A DNA stretch of 64,000 nucleotides from Trachythela sp. YZ-2020 (GCA_016169945.1 JADLSH010000369.1:3906001-3970000), one strand, 5' to 3'. Shown: positions 20,774-37,702, counted from the stretch's first letter. Notes: generated by a model from the letters alone, not told the origin. A program made the numbers and translations.

Positions 20774-21013
20774 GGTCAAACGAGGACCATAAGAGTTGCA
20801 ACTTTCGCTCGCGTTTGACCGCCAACTCTCATTGACTCTCATGCACTCCCATCAACTTTCATTGAGCTGGCTCAAATTTTGATGAAAGCTAGTTTTTGCC
20901 ACGCATGGTAATATTCAGTCGACTAACATCAACTCTCATGCAACTGTTGTTCTCGTTGGCCGGATAAGGAGAGTTGAGAAAGCTCTCATGCAAACTCTCA
21001 TCTTCGTTTGACC
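20774..21013. mobile_element. MITE-like element with CTCTCAT repeats
   Basis: GGTCAAACGAGGA at the left and TCTTCGTTTGACC at the right form imperfect inverted ends. The interior repeats AACTCTCAT and CAACTCTCATGCA many times. Non-coding. Confidence 0.65.
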
Positions 21014-21618
21014 AGGGCTTAAAACCTGTTTTCCACTAAGAAAAAGTCGACGTTTGAACTAGGCCATTCTGGACTACATTAACTAATATTTTCTTATGGC
21101 ATGCTTAATATATACATCACATAAATATCCAATTTCAGTTCAGTTCAGTTAGTTAAATTCGAAATTTTTTACTTCAAATGAGCAATGTAATAACAAAAAT
21201 AACAAATTCATTTATACTATAAACCTTTCCAGCTATTTCTCGCCCTAACAGGATGAGCCATAATTGCTAGCTAACATTAAAACTTACTATAAATATAAGA
21301 AATAGCGAATTTAAAGTGCAGTGAAATTACAAGCTACAATTAGGAGATTTCCTATCGGTTTCTACACTAATCATTATGTTTATAGAGAGTACCGTACCCT
21401 AATAATTCTGATTATTATATGTGTTAGTTTGCATGCTATTTCATGCAATGTAGTTATTCATTTAATATATAAGTCTATTCAGTTCAGTTTAGTTCATGAA
21501 ATCCGAAAAATTCTACTACTGCTGTACTTCAAAATTTACATCGTATTTTGGAAATCTATTCCTATACAACTGCCAATAGTCAAGCATACAATAGTTTCGA
21601 TATGATAAAGTGTCCATC
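21014..21618. other. 3' flank of the TRIM-NHL gene
   Basis: AT-rich sequence without a supported gene. CAGTTCAGTT is repeated near 21135 and 21478. It would include the 3' UTR and polyadenylation region of the minus-strand gene. Confidence 0.4.
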
Positions 21619-24600
21619 TCAAAGTTGAGCGGATAAGTAGAGCACAGCACCATTAGAAGCCGTTGTCATAGACGACAACCAACCTGCTCCTTTTTCCTTC
21701 TCCTCAGATGCGAAAACCTCCTTCAAATTTCCTTTCTCATCAAACACTTGAATAGAGCCATACGTGAAATCTGCGACCCAGATATGATCCCAATAATCAA
21801 CAGCTAATGTGATCGGTGCCCAGAATTGACCTCTACCTTCTCCTGGTTCACCAAACTTCTGCATAATCTGACCATCTGGGCTGAAGATCTTTATACATTC
21901 CACTGCGTTCTCTGCATCAAATCCTCCAGGGGGCGTTGGCAAGGGGAGGTAATTTGAAAACCACAATGAAGATTCGGCAACAATAATCTGACCCTGGCTA
22001 TTGAACTGGATGGAAACAGGATACATCATTTCACCATCCTGCTCATCACCAAATGAGCACTTGAATGAGTCATCTGGGTTGAATAACTGAATACGTCGAT
22101 TGCCTGCATCACATACAGCTATGTTATCGTACAAATCAGCCGTTACACCAAGAGGTGAATTCAACTCTCCATCACCTTTTCCTTCATTGCCAATCTCACG
22201 AAGAAAAGTTCCGTCTGTTTCGAACACGAACAACTTATGGCTGGCAGTGTCCGATACAATGATCCGATTTTCACTATCGATTGTAAAATTCCACGGTTTC
22301 TTCGTGACATTGAGCATATCAAAGGTGTATAACGGATTGAAATCGGCATCAAATACACGCATAACGGCTTCGGTGAGGATATATATGTTGCCAACCAGGT
22401 CAGGTCGCATACATAACGTATTCGAAATCAGTTTCCCCTCCAATTGATCCGTTGGCAATTTCTGAAGCAGGCTTGTACCGGTTGAATAATCAGGCTCACC
22501 CTTAATTTCTAAGGTGCGTGGACTTCCTCGCAGAGAGTTTCCATCGACTTGAACAGCCAGGCGATGTCGACCTGGGATGTAGCTGGCGAAATGCACGGAG
22601 ATTGTGTCATCATCGTGAAGTTGCGGCTTCGCTTGGATCACCGTTTGCTTTGGAGTAAGAACTTTGGCTTGGAACAAATTAAGATCTGGTGGAGTTGGTG
22701 GCCCTCTACGTCGGTTGCTTGGTTTAATGATAACATCAACATCTTTACCAACATCAAACACCTATGCAGCAAAACAAAAATTATTATAACTCAAACTAAA
22801 AAAACGCTAACTGCGAGTTAAGAAAACATTTCTATTTCTCTACGTTTTGACAATATTTTAGTCATCATTACCGTTGTTGCAGTGTATTTTATGAAAACTA
22901 CTAAGTGATTCCCGTGATTTAGTAACTGTTTGTTATGCTTAAAATTCCTGATTCCCATATGGGACTGGGAATCCGTAATCTTCAGATTGATAGCCTGACT
23001 ATCTGCCAGTTGAGTTTATGGATTTAAGCCGTGCCCTTGGGGGTGTGATGTTAGTCTGCCAGTTGGTAATGGATAAAAGGAGAATAATAAGGCGAATAAT
23101 GCGAACAGTCGACGAATAGTGCAATAGTGGACGAACCGCGGTGCACATTTTATGGTATTTACTCGTTTCCATATACCGAACTGAAGTCACGTAATTTTCC
23201 CGATTTTCAATTTCATTTTTCTTGATCAGTTTGGTTAGGGTTAGGTTTAGGGTAAGTATATTACAGTGAGGATGAGTTACAAAGTTATTTTATATCTCTT
23301 CGATCTTGAAAAATGACGTCACGTCAGTATGGAAGATGGAAACAAGTGGCGACCTGTTATACCGGCCCTCACCTCTGGCAATGATACATTGGAGTGTACA
23401 TCGTCACATAAACTGTTGGGGGTAATTTTTCAGGATAACCTCAAATGGAATGAACATATTGCAATGATAACCAGCAAAGCATCAAAACGCCTTCATATCT
23501 TACGTGTTTTACGTCGTGGGGGTATCCCCCCAGAAGACCTTATAACTTTATATTATACACTGGTAAGGCCTATTCTGGAATACTGCTGTGCCGTTTGGCA
23601 TTTTCAACTTCCAAAATACCTATCTGAGGAAGTGGAGAAAATTCAGAAACCTGCTATGAGAATAATCCTACCAGGCTATTCATACTCTGAGGCATTACAG
23701 TTCTTCGACTGTCCGAGGCTCGATATCCGCCGAACAGAACTTTCTAAAAGAGTAATGGAAAATATAGCACCTGGAAACCGTCTATCAAACCATTTACCCG
23801 TAAAGAGAAACCAACAGCACTCGTTGAACCTAAGGAATAATAATTGTTTCACTTCTTTTAAATGTCGAACAGATAGATTTTATAATAGCTTTTTTCCCAC
23901 TATGACTCGTATTTTTAATAATAACTTGTAGGTCTTAATTAGTCTATTACACATATGTCTTAAGTTTGATCTGTAATTTAAGTCTAAAACCTGTGCACAC
24001 ATTGTAATTCATTTTATTATGCGAAGATGTGTATGATATACCTTATAATAATAATAATGAAATAAAATGCTACGGTAGGTTACGATACGTTTGAAGTGGA
24101 AAACGGCCTTTAACGGCCCAGACAGACTGAACGCGATTCTACAACGCAGCGCGATTTTTCGATTTTCACTGACATATAACTTTGATCGTGTTTTATGTTT
24201 TTCAAATATTCAGAAGCGCTATAACAGTTTGAGTTATTTTGTCTGCATATCTTTTAAAATTTCCTTCCATAGACGGTTCTATTTACTTTTAAAAACTGAG
24301 GCCTTAAGGCCCGGACACACCGAACGCGATTCGGCAACGCGACGCGATTTTTCTGAATTTTTGAAGATAAAAAACTGTCCCTGAAAGGAACTTTTCAAAG
24401 CTATGCACACCAGACGAGTCAAAATGTATTATCGTTCAGTAATTTTGAAAAATGTTATACCACCATCAAATCTATTTGCTTCTGAAAACTGAAAAATCGC
24501 GTCGCGTTGCCGAATCGCGTTCGGTGTGTCTGGGCCTTTAGCCTTGTGTATTACTATTAGAAGATGTATATGTTTCGTCATTTTTATGCAATGTTGAAGT

Positions 24601-27600
24601 GTTTTCCTTATTTTACAGCATAGCATATTTAGATTATTCGTAGAATATTCTTTGCGTGATCAAACTCAAACATAGCTCAGTAGGTCACATTTAGTATAAA
24701 CTCGCTGATTTAACTGCACAGACGGTAGTCTGGGTAGATAAGGTATATTTTGCTACGAAATCATGTGAAACAATATCTTACTGACTTTAATTAGCGCCCA
24801 GTTGTGAGGAAATTTTGGCCTTCGTTTTCGACATCTTACAACATTGCATACTTAAACTATTGTAGTATATTCTTTGCGTGACTGAAGTATTGAACTCAAG
24901 CACAGGTCAGTAAGTCACATTCTATAAATAAACTCACTGTCGTTCCTCTCGTGAAACTCTATTTTTCTCTTACAGACAGGTTAGTAGGTTATTTTGCAAC
25001 CATCTATAGGTGTATTGACAAATTAATATAAAGTTATTTATCAAATTATATATCTATCTACCTATCGGTGAGGATATTTTTCTCCTTCCAGCCTTCGACG
25101 CACTGAGTGCAGTTTTAATTTGGCAAACTGCTTTAATACATAGGGTAACATAGCACCAACGAAATGTCTCGTATTTGTGGTATATTCTGCCTATGCAGTT
25201 GTAGAGCATTAACCGCAAATTCGTGTATACATGATGGCAGCACTCCCAGGCACTGATGGCAGTACTACTAGGGACTTTGTACCTCAGTTTGTTAGAGCGC
25301 TGCACTGGAATCGCAGGGCAACAAGTTCGAATCCGGCAAGAGATCCTAAGTTGCATTTTTCGCAACTGCTCCTGTATATAAATGTAATATACATTTATAT
25401 AAACCATAAACAACCAATGTCTCACAATGAAGTCGGAATACCTCAAAATAGGTTTTGGAACGCAAAACTACAATGAATTCAATATGAACAAGCCCCTAAA
25501 AGACGTTATCCACCAATAAACCAATAAACTTCCGAGCCACTAGCCAATGAGCCAACCAAGTCAACTAACAAGCAGACAACGAACGAACCAAACGCTCTCT
25601 TAAAGAGAGAGGCTAATTAGCCACCCCTGCAGTGAATCAATTAATGTGCGAGAAGAAAGACAGGCACACATACAGAAACACGTACAGACAGACATTATAC
25701 AGACAGACATACAGACACATAACCAGCAAGCCAACCTGCAATTTCCAAAAGAGATAAAGAGGCTGTCAGCCAACCATAAATGCGATCCACCCAACAAAAA
25801 CTCCAACCTACGAACTAACGAACCAACAAACCAACAAACAAACCAACCACACAACTAATCAACCAGCTAGGCGACTAATCAACCAAACAATTAGCCAACC
25901 CAACCAACCAACCAACTAATCAACCTAACAACAAATCAATGTACTAATCAACCATCCAACCATGCAAGCAAGCAGATGACCAGCCAGACAACCAACCAGC
26001 TAGCCAGCTAGATACTAACTATCCAACTAGGTAGTTCACTCATACAAAGTATTAAATGAGCAAAATATAGACCAGTTAACCGTTCATTCTGCTGGATAAT
26101 TTGAAAAATGTAAATGTGATGAACATGCCTTGACGGACATTGTCCGACAATTGTACGAAGGAAAATAAAATGGTGATTGGTGTTATATAATGCAAATTGT
26201 ACTTATCCATCAGCATATCATGCTTACTGGAATCGTTTGCTTCAAATGTTGTTATTATATGAACCAAAGCTAGATCTGATGGTAAGTGAATTTTATGCAG
26301 GGAACCATTTTTCGTGTCCAACCTGCCCTGGCCAAAAAAGTTAAGTTACACCACTGGAAACATATCAAACAATATACAGCCAGTTTAATCAGTAAACTAA
26401 AAGGCCAGGAAGCTATATACGTATACGTAGGTGTTGGCAACCCGAATAGACATGATGATCGCTGGTATATTTAGATTCTTTGGGTTGTAACTATTCCTCA
26501 TATTGTTACATTGCTGATTGCCTATTGGGATAATGGTCCAGTAAATCGTAGTACTCGATGATAACCTGCTCTTTTGGTTAAGTCAAACGGAAGGCGAATT
26601 TATATTCAGAAATCTAACCCGGTCGACGAGGTTAAAGGCATATGCACTAAGCCACGAGGGCCATCATTTCCCCACCATAATATTGTAATTCAATCAATCA
26701 TGATGTTTTAGCTCTTACCTTGCCTCTCTCTGCAACCAACTCGAAGTTATCAGCTTGTAAAGTTGGAACAACCAGCTCACCAAGACAAGTCGTTACCAAG
26801 TGATCCACGGAGCTATCTAGAACATCTTCCCCAGCCTCAGACTGCAGAGAAACAGTTGGCGTTGCTTGGTTGTTAGCATCAAGCCAGAATGGATTTCTAC
26901 CACTTGTATCGTTGACGTATCTCACCAAATGATCATACATATTCATTATCTCATCATCATTTCCGTTATCCAGAAGATTTCGCATGAACAATACATAGTT
27001 GCCCATTCTCTTTAAATCTGACTCCAACTGCCCCTCATCTCTCTCGCTTTGCTCAACTTTATCTAACACGAGCTGTTCAAGGCGCGATATCATTTCAGAC
27101 GAACGACCTTCAAAACAAAGAAGTACGTCTTACAAAAGTCTGAAAATCTCATTATTGGATTTTGTTATTTCATCTATATCCATCTACATATTTATACCCA
27201 TATTTGTCAAGTAATTCTGGTAACTACTTGAGAGATTTCAAAGATTTCATTATCTCTTTCAGATATAGTTATACGGCGACCAAAACGAAGGCAGTTTATT
27301 ATAAAATACTAACTGGAACCCCACGGTAGAGCAATTCTTAAACATGTTATTATCTGAACTGATTAGAATTAATCTATATAGATTATTCCACTAGGGGTCT
27401 TATTCAAAAATCCTGAAAGGTTTCAGGCTCTAGCCCGGTCCTGTAAGTTTCTAATGTGAATTATATAAATTGAAAATGGTCAAATATATTATATAAATAA
27501 AAATAAGAGATAAAAACCTTCAATAGTTTGAGTGAACTGTTGAATCAGATACTCTTTTCTTTCATTCAGCTTGGTAGTGATCGTATCAACTGATGCCTTC

Positions 27601-28295
27601 AGCGTTTCTTTCTTTTCCCGACAAGTATGCTGTACTTGTTTCACATGCGCGATATGTTTCTCTGCCTTGGTCATGGCTTCATGAGATCTTTCCCGACACT
27701 GGTCCGCTATATCTTTCAAGTTGGCGACAGAATGCGCGGGTTGGGGGTGGTCGACGACCGTACAATCACGACATATCAATATGTTACAAGTTCGACAATA
27801 AAACTTGCAGACAAGATCATGGTCGAGACACTTCATAGCGGGATGAAACTCTTTTGCAGAGGTCGGGGAGAGAAGCATCTTTAGATCAACGACTTTGTGC
27901 TCTTGATACGGTTTAAGACGATTATGTGCGTCAATACATTTCTGACAAAAGAACTCGTCGCACTCGACACATCGCACGATCGCTTTTAAACCGTCTTCGC
28001 AATTGGAACAGAGCAAGCTTTCATTCTTCGATTTTAATTCGGCAACTTCCAACAAATTCTTAATAAAGAAATTCGTTGGTAATCCTTCGATGCCCGATTC
28101 TGGTATGGCGGTTTCGTCGCGGCATAATGGACACGGGATTGAATCATATTTATTCGTTGTCTTTGTCATTTCGTTCAGACATTCCTTGCAATATGAGTGA
28201 AGACATGTTAATGTCTTCGGTTCTCTGAACAGCTCCAAGCAAAGGGAGCAAGTCAGAAGATCTTCAATCGTAGCAGGTGCTTGACCTTCGGCCAT
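21619..28295 (-). CDS. TRIM-NHL protein (TRIM2/3/71 class)
   Basis: Three exons join cleanly: 28295-27518 (phase 1), 27107-26719 (phase 0) and 22761-21619, giving 769 residues. Exon 1 has a C3HC4 RING (CSLCLELF, CLHSYCKEC, CPLCRDE; residues about 14-60), two B-boxes (CSNCEDGLK...FCQKC and CLDHDLVCKFYC...DC) and the start of a coiled coil; exon 2 continues the helical region. Exon 3 begins with a filamin-type Ig repeat (YIPGRHRLAVQVDGNSLRGS), then six NHL-type beta-propeller repeats such as IGNEGKGDGELNSPLGVTA and VCDAGNRRIQLF. The family are E3 ubiquitin ligases or RNA-binding repressors. I chose the ATG at 28295; two codons upstream there is only a GTG. Intron 2 (22762-26718) is full of repeats. 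The exact paralogue cannot be told. Confidence 0.93.
23062..23140 (+). repeat. Solo fragment of the Mutator-like TIR array
   Basis: GGTAATGGATAAAAGGAGAA followed by GCGAATAATGCGAACAGTCGACGAATAGTGC resembles the left TIR around 7450-7520 (GGCAATTGATAAAAGGAGAATAG, then the GTCGAC array), but is short and diverged. It suggests the array occurs elsewhere in the genome. Confidence 0.6.
23329..24066 (+). mobile_element. 5'-truncated LINE, reverse-transcriptase C-terminus
   Basis: A 200-codon frame (to 23931) starts after the catalytic YADD box and contains HKLLGVIFQDNLKWNEHI and LVRPILEYCCAVWHF, the conserved region after the RT palm, and ends with FYNSFFPTMTRIFN. It is related to, but not the same family as, the LINE at 1000-4960. 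An AT-rich tail ending in an ATAATAATAATGAA stretch follows. It lies inside TRIM-NHL intron 2, opposite to the gene. Confidence 0.85.
24305..24540. mobile_element. MITE with long CpG-rich TIRs
   Basis: TAAGGCCCGGACACACCGAA and onward to about 24355 is repeated inverted at 24485-24540 (GGTGTGTCTGGGCCTTTA). A diverged half copy lies at about 24108-24165 (GGCCCAGACAGACTGAACGC). Non-coding. Confidence 0.85.
25275..25400 (+). mobile_element. tRNA-derived SINE
   Basis: TTGTTAGAGCGCTGCACTGG resembles a pol III box A region and AAGTTCGAATCC a box B. The body GTTGCATTTTTCGCAACTGC follows, with an AT-rich tail. The tRNA-like part does not fold into a full cloverleaf that I can trace, so I call it a SINE, not a tRNA gene. 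Confidence 0.7.
25500..26040 (+). repeat. Degenerate AACC/ACCA simple-sequence tract
   Basis: Variations of CAACCAACTAAT and AGACAGACAT fill about 500 bp, a decayed tetranucleotide microsatellite. Open frames here are artefacts of composition. Confidence 0.8.
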
Positions 28296-28740
28296 CTTGG
28301 CCACAGCATCAACACTGAACTAAAACAATCTATAAAGACTTTTTAAAAATAGTTTAAAGTACTTCTTCCGCATGACTGAAATCCCAAAGTGAATAATAAA
28401 ATAATTAAACGGTTGCTATTGGCAAAAAACTAATAACCTTACTTTTTTGTTATGAATGTTACTGTTAATGTAGTATTTTGAAATAGGGAAGCTTAACTAG
28501 ACCAAAAATTCAACAGATAAATAATAAATGTATAAAATTATTCGTGAATTTGTGCACATTTTCTGTTCATATGCCGCCTCTTGTCTTACTCGGTAATAAC
28601 AGAAGTGTAATTAGTATCTAATTCCCAGTAATAAATAAAGAATACACCTACGCAGGGAGAGGTATGACTTCCCATAAGACTGAAAATGTCAAGACAAATA
28701 AATCATGTTCAGACAATTATTATGATAAATCAAAGACCTA
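28296..28740. promoter_or_regulatory. 5' flank of the TRIM-NHL gene
   Basis: Upstream of the TRIM-NHL start codon. AT-rich; I see no TATA box I would trust and no repeat. Promoter position is inferred only from location. Confidence 0.35.
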
Positions 28741-28959
28741 TACAGAGTGTCCCAAAAAAAAGGCTACCTTTTCAAATTCAAATTAGCATGTTAATTCAAG
28801 CAACCTATTGTAGTTTTTTGAAATTCATTATCGCTTTTGAACTACGAATGCGTAAAAACACACAGTTTTATACACATGGGATATTGAATACAATAGGTTG
28901 CTTGAATTAACATGCTAATTTGAATTTGAAAAGGTAGCCTTTTTTTGGGACACCCTGTA
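28741..28959. mobile_element. Mariner-type palindromic MITE (TA target)
   Basis: TACAGAGTGTCCCAAAA at the left and TTTTGGGACACCCTGTA at the right belong to about 70-bp inverted arms (28741-28812 and 28889-28959), flanked by TA on both sides. The CAGGGTGTCCC ends and TA duplication are typical of mariner-family MITEs. The middle contains no gene. Confidence 0.9.
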
Positions 28960-29614
28960 TAGAAGTTTTATTCAAGACGCCATTTCTTCGTCTACATGCA
29001 TAGCGAATTAAGACGTGTCAATAGATAATATTACAGTAAGCAGGTTTGTTGTCATTCTGTTTTTTAATCTTAAATTTACTGAGGAATTGCACAGCGTGAA
29101 AAAAAACACCCAAAACACAAACGCGTCGGTATCTTTATTACTGTATAGAAAATTTAGGTTACATTATAACAGATATAGATCTTTTTCTCAGCAAAATTGT
29201 CATCGCGCGCTCACTTTTGAGTTATTTCTGTGAAAATTGGTACCCACAATGTAGTTAGTAAAGTAACTGTAAAAGCAATGGCTCCCTTCGCGTCAAGAGA
29301 ATTATATGCCGCTGATTTCATCAAAAAAGATGAAAAAATTATATATTGCTTTCAATCAATATAAAAAGTGACAAAATTAATGTTATTATCATACTATATA
29401 ACCCAAATTAACCACAAACCCTCTCACTAAAATATTTTCATTTCCAATGGCATTTATCGTGAATTTTGCTTCTATTTATCACAGTATAATTATTCTGTAC
29501 AATAACTGTTAGTCAGGTCGCTTAATAGCTATCACACAATTTAGCCATGATCGTGACAAGAGTGATAAAAGCATGAAATTTGGCAAAATGCTTCCTTGGT
29601 CATACCTATTAATT

Positions 29615-30069
29615 TTAGAAGGGGTGCCCAAAATTTTATTGCTTGGAATCTATTTCCGGGGAGATTTTCGTGTTTTTACCTATATATTTTCTTATAAAGA
29701 AAAAATGTCAAATTTGAGAATCGCAGTTAGCGAAACGTGAAACATTTCAATGAAATGTACGTGCGAAATGAAACAAAATGAGCTATTGCACGACACTACA
29801 TGTACGTTCTTTGGTAAATAAATTATAGCGCAGTTACAACTTCAGTTGAAATTTCAATGTTCAACTTCTCTTGATAAATAAGTCGTATGGAGGGGAAAAA
29901 TATATAAATTTGCTGATTTTTGTGAGTTCTATCTGTTGCTGCAATCCATTTTGTTGTAGCGGAGTTGCTTATATTTAACTTTTTTCTTCATACGCAAATA
30001 TATAGGCAAAACAACAAAAATGCCCCTGGAAAGAGCTTCAAAGCAATTAAATTTTGGGCACCCTTCTAA
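29615..30069. mobile_element. 455-bp inverted-repeat element
   Basis: TTAGAAGGGGTGCCCAAAAT at the left pairs with ATTTTGGGCACCCTTCTAA at the right; the arms extend about 33 bp. The flanks TATTAATT and TATTGATA may be a diverged 8-bp target duplication. Non-coding. Confidence 0.8.
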
Positions 30070-30788
30070 TATTGATAGATAGGCCCGTGTGTTATCCGAC
30101 ATGTTATGATAATTTCGTTAAGCCACCTGACTATATATATGCAGTATACACGGTTAAACGAACCCAATGGACAAATTAATTTGAAAATGAACGTGACTCT
30201 TCGTCCATCTGGTTTGCTATTCTGTTCTTTATATTCATGCTAATATATGATCTACGCATACTTTTTCATGCATTCTTTAACTTTCCTGCTTGCTATGATA
30301 AAGGTTGTATTTAAATATTTTAAAATCTGGTTTTAAGTAATGTTCCGTGTACAGCGACGCCATAATTTTTCCCACCACTTTGTTTATATGTTCGTATTCA
30401 CCCAAATGACAACTTCTTGCACCCATATTTGATGTTAATACTGTACGTACGCATGCGTCGGGCGTGATCCAAAGGAGAGCCAGCTCCAATCTTCGCCAAA
30501 CATATCATGTTCCAGCACGAGACCAATTAAATGATTTCCAGAAGTTGACATCAATCAAGATTAAACATCAAAACTTCACCCCAATCTACAGTACCGTAGT
30601 ACTAGCTCTAACAATATAGCTTCATAAGAGCCCAAATTGCAACGACATCGTACTCGTTTTCGCGGTCGTTCTCAAATCTAAACACCTAGAGCTGGAGGTC
30701 TTAATTTAACCATTTACATTGCGAGATCAGTGATATCTGATCAATCATACAACACTAAGCGTGGTAAACCTGTGGGAAAACTTACGTT
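30070..30788. other. 3' flank of KRI1
   Basis: AT-rich sequence with no supported gene or repeat. It should hold the KRI1 3' UTR. Confidence 0.4.
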
Positions 30789-35434
<4,646 letters not shown>

Positions 35435-35676
35435 TTTCTTAGTAGTATAGAGCGGGGCTTAATGGACCCCGTTTTATGCGTAAAATTTAACGAGTTATCC
35501 CTGCATAATTCATGAGTTAATTATGTTAATGATCTGAATTAATTAATTCATTTCCGAGGATAATCCGAACAAATCCGAGTATGAGTTATGCATATTAATG
35601 AGCATTTATAATTAGATTCATTCCGACGACGTTAAAACAACGAGAGGTTTCCGACAGTTCGCCATTTTGTTCCAAG

Positions 35677-36045
35677 ATGGCAGAACAGCTAATTCTGGAT
35701 GTTTTTAAGGAAAATAATGTAGAATTAACGAAGGATACTTTACGGTTTTATATAAAACTGCTTTTAGAAAAGCATGAACATACATATAACTCCATGATAT
35801 GTAGTATTGTAAGAGATAATGTGTTTGAAAATTTATGTCAAACATATGAAGAGACTAAGCCTTTAAATTCTGGTAGAATTATGGCTTACTTGGCTTTAGT
35901 TTACAAAGTGAGCGATTTTTGTGACACTGAAACAGTGCGAGAAGCCGTTCGAATATGTGTAGACGATTTAAAACAATTTGATTTAGCGAGCTATGAAATT
36001 AAACTGTCTTGGTTTCAACGCTTAATTTCATGGTTGGTGGGTTAG
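35677..36045 (+). CDS. Bcl-2-like protein, cassette copy 1
   Basis: An intact 122-residue frame. The middle contains NSGRIMAYLALVYKV, matching the BH1 core of Bcl-2 proteins (usually NWGR). The end contains WFQRLISWLVG, in the place of the BH2 tryptophan motif. The rest is alpha-helical and the size is that of a minimal Bcl-2 fold without a long C-terminal membrane anchor. Bcl-2 homologues are carried by several animal DNA viruses, where they block host cell death; the same role here is inference. No intron. It is the first gene inside the left TIR. Similarity is motif-level only, hence the moderate confidence. Confidence 0.65.
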   Translation: MAEQLILDVFKENNVELTKDTLRFYIKLLLEKHEHTYNSMICSIVRDNVFENLCQTYEETKPLNSGRIMAYLALVYKVSDFCDTETVREAVRICVDDLKQFDLASYEIKLSWFQRLISWLVG

Positions 36046-36418
36046 TGTTACAGCTTAACCGCGTGTAATTTGAATATCACTAATTGGAATTGAATAGCGA
36101 AAGTCATTAAGAAGTCATTAACTGTTGTACATGGGTGAACACATTGTACTTTAACGACATTGCCCAAGCCATTAATTTTCCTCATTGACTTTAAAGTGCT
36201 TAAGCAGGACAGAAAGACTGAACACATTGTACTTTAACGACAGTGCCCAAACTTGATTTTGCTGAGCTTGTACAAAAAGGTTGTTAACGACCGGACTAGC
36301 CTGATCTTGTAGTTCTCTACACGGCGAAGTAGGGAGCACACATAGATAGCACAAATTGAAAACTTTCGCTTTGGAGCAACGACGTAAAAATCGTCGAAGT
36401 TGTACTTTAAAAAAAAAT

Positions 36419-36808
36419 ATGTTGCAAGATGATATTTACATTGTTGACGAAAGTCGATTATGTCGGAACCCCCTCAAATTGTTGGAAGCAATTTACGCTG
36501 ATACAGTTGCAAATGAAATTACGCAGTTGTGCCAGGAAAACGAATGTAATATAGACGAAGGATGGCAGACGTACGGTATAGAAGCTATAGAACGTGTTAA
36601 TAGCAAGCATTTGGTTTGGGACTCGTTTGTCGAGGCTGCAAGAATACTGAAAATCAATTGCCACGAAAACGTCCTTGAGCGTTTAAGAGAATTAAAAAAG
36701 GTACCAGAACACATGTTCGTTTACGACTTGGAAGAATCGTATCACTGTAGAAAGAGCCACCAATTACAATGCATCCTAAATTATTTATCTTTTTGGAGGG
36801 AAAAGTGA
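36419..36808 (+). CDS. Unrecognised 129-residue protein, cassette copy 1
   Basis: An intact frame from ATG 36419 to a stop at 36806, identical in protein to the copy at 39082-39471. It is acidic at the start (MLQDDIYIVDESRLC), then helical with repeated leucines (LLEAIYADTVANEI, LERLRELKKVPEHMFVYDLE), and ends LNYLSFWREK. Helical content and the FVEAARILK and LSFWREK segments could suit another small helical-bundle or death-fold protein, but I do not recognise a family. It follows the Bcl-2-like gene by 373 bp in the same direction in all copies. Confidence 0.6.
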   Translation: MLQDDIYIVDESRLCRNPLKLLEAIYADTVANEITQLCQENECNIDEGWQTYGIEAIERVNSKHLVWDSFVEAARILKINCHENVLERLRELKKVPEHMFVYDLEESYHCRKSHQLQCILNYLSFWREK

Positions 36809-37080
36809 ACAAGTCAAGGCTATCGAATGCTCCAATCCGTGTTATTATAATGATAAAGAGGTCAAGGCGATAAACTTTTAATTCCACCTTTGGGATAACT
36901 TTACTTTACATTAAAAGTTATACGTAAAGCACACTGTAACTAAACATTCAGTTATATTAACCGTGTGCATGCGCAATTGAAAATAGAGAAAATATACGTC
37001 TTGTGTACAATTTTATTAAAATATTATTACACTCCGCATAGAGTATATTATATCTGTTTATATAAGGTAGTTGAGGAAGT

Positions 37081-37662
37081 CTAGTCTGAATCAGTATTTT
37101 CGCCCTCTTCAATATAAGCATTGTCTTTTAAAAGACGTTTCAGAAGAAACTTTCTTTTATCAACGGCTGCTTCCAAAGCCTCATCATGATCAAAGTCGTC
37201 ACTGTTTATAAACACATCTCTCGTGTTCATTACTTTTTTATGTACATGATTCCTCCTAAGCTGTCTCATCCACAATAGACGTTCCAGATAAACACTTTCG
37301 AGCTCTTTTTGTAGTTTAGGTAATATCAACGCGTACGCTTGCTTGTTGGAAGTTTCGTCATCAAGACCGTTTTCGATAAGATTCTGTTTTATTTCTTCGT
37401 ACTCGCTGGCAAATCTTTGTTTTGCTTCCTCTATTAATGGTTTCCAAGGATCACTTTCATATTCTAATTCAGATCCTGATTCATTTCCATCTACCTCAGA
37501 ATTTTGTGCATTATCACTATTTGACGCTTCGTCATCTGACTCCATGGGTACGGAATTGTGATCTGTATCCGACTCTTCCTCTCGGAATGGGCAGTATTCG
37601 TTTTCGTGTCTGCGCAAATTAAAGCGACGATTAAAAGATTTACCACAAAACTTGCAGCTCAT
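37081..37662 (-). CDS. Zinc-finger/acidic protein, cassette copy 1
   Basis: An intact 193-residue frame starting at ATG 37662. It opens with one C2HC-type zinc finger (CKFCGKSFNRRFNLRRHENE then C), continues with a strongly acidic Ser/Asp/Glu/Asn stretch (residues about 28-75), then a helical, charged half with YLERLLWMRQLRRNHVHKKV and DKRKFLLKRLLKDN. It converges on the 129-residue gene, with 272 bp between stops. The architecture suggests a DNA-binding regulator; function unknown. I believe related proteins are common in cnidarian genomes but cannot confirm that here. Confidence 0.65.
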   Translation of the reverse strand: MSCKFCGKSFNRRFNLRRHENEYCPFREEESDTDHNSVPMESDDEASNSDNAQNSEVDGNESGSELEYESDPWKPLIEEAKQRFASEYEEIKQNLIENGLDDETSNKQAYALILPKLQKELESVYLERLLWMRQLRRNHVHKKVMNTRDVFINSDDFDHDEALEAAVDKRKFLLKRLLKDNAYIEEGENTDSD

Positions 37663-37702
37663 CACTCTAGCACTGTTAGTAGCAAATGAGGGATTTTAAG
37701 AA

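Noticed and set aside
23229..23255. Telomere-like TTAGGG repeats
   Set aside because: Only about three imperfect copies, also seen once near 7220; consistent with chance or a short interstitial tract, not a chromosome end.
25285..25345. Functional tRNA gene
   Set aside because: Box A and box B like sequences exist, but I could not trace a full cloverleaf, and SINE body and tail sequence follows. The same applies to 47219-47285 and 58985-59095.
25500..26040. Overlapping open frames rich in Asn, Gln, Thr and Pro
   Set aside because: Composition artefacts of a degenerate AACC-type microsatellite.
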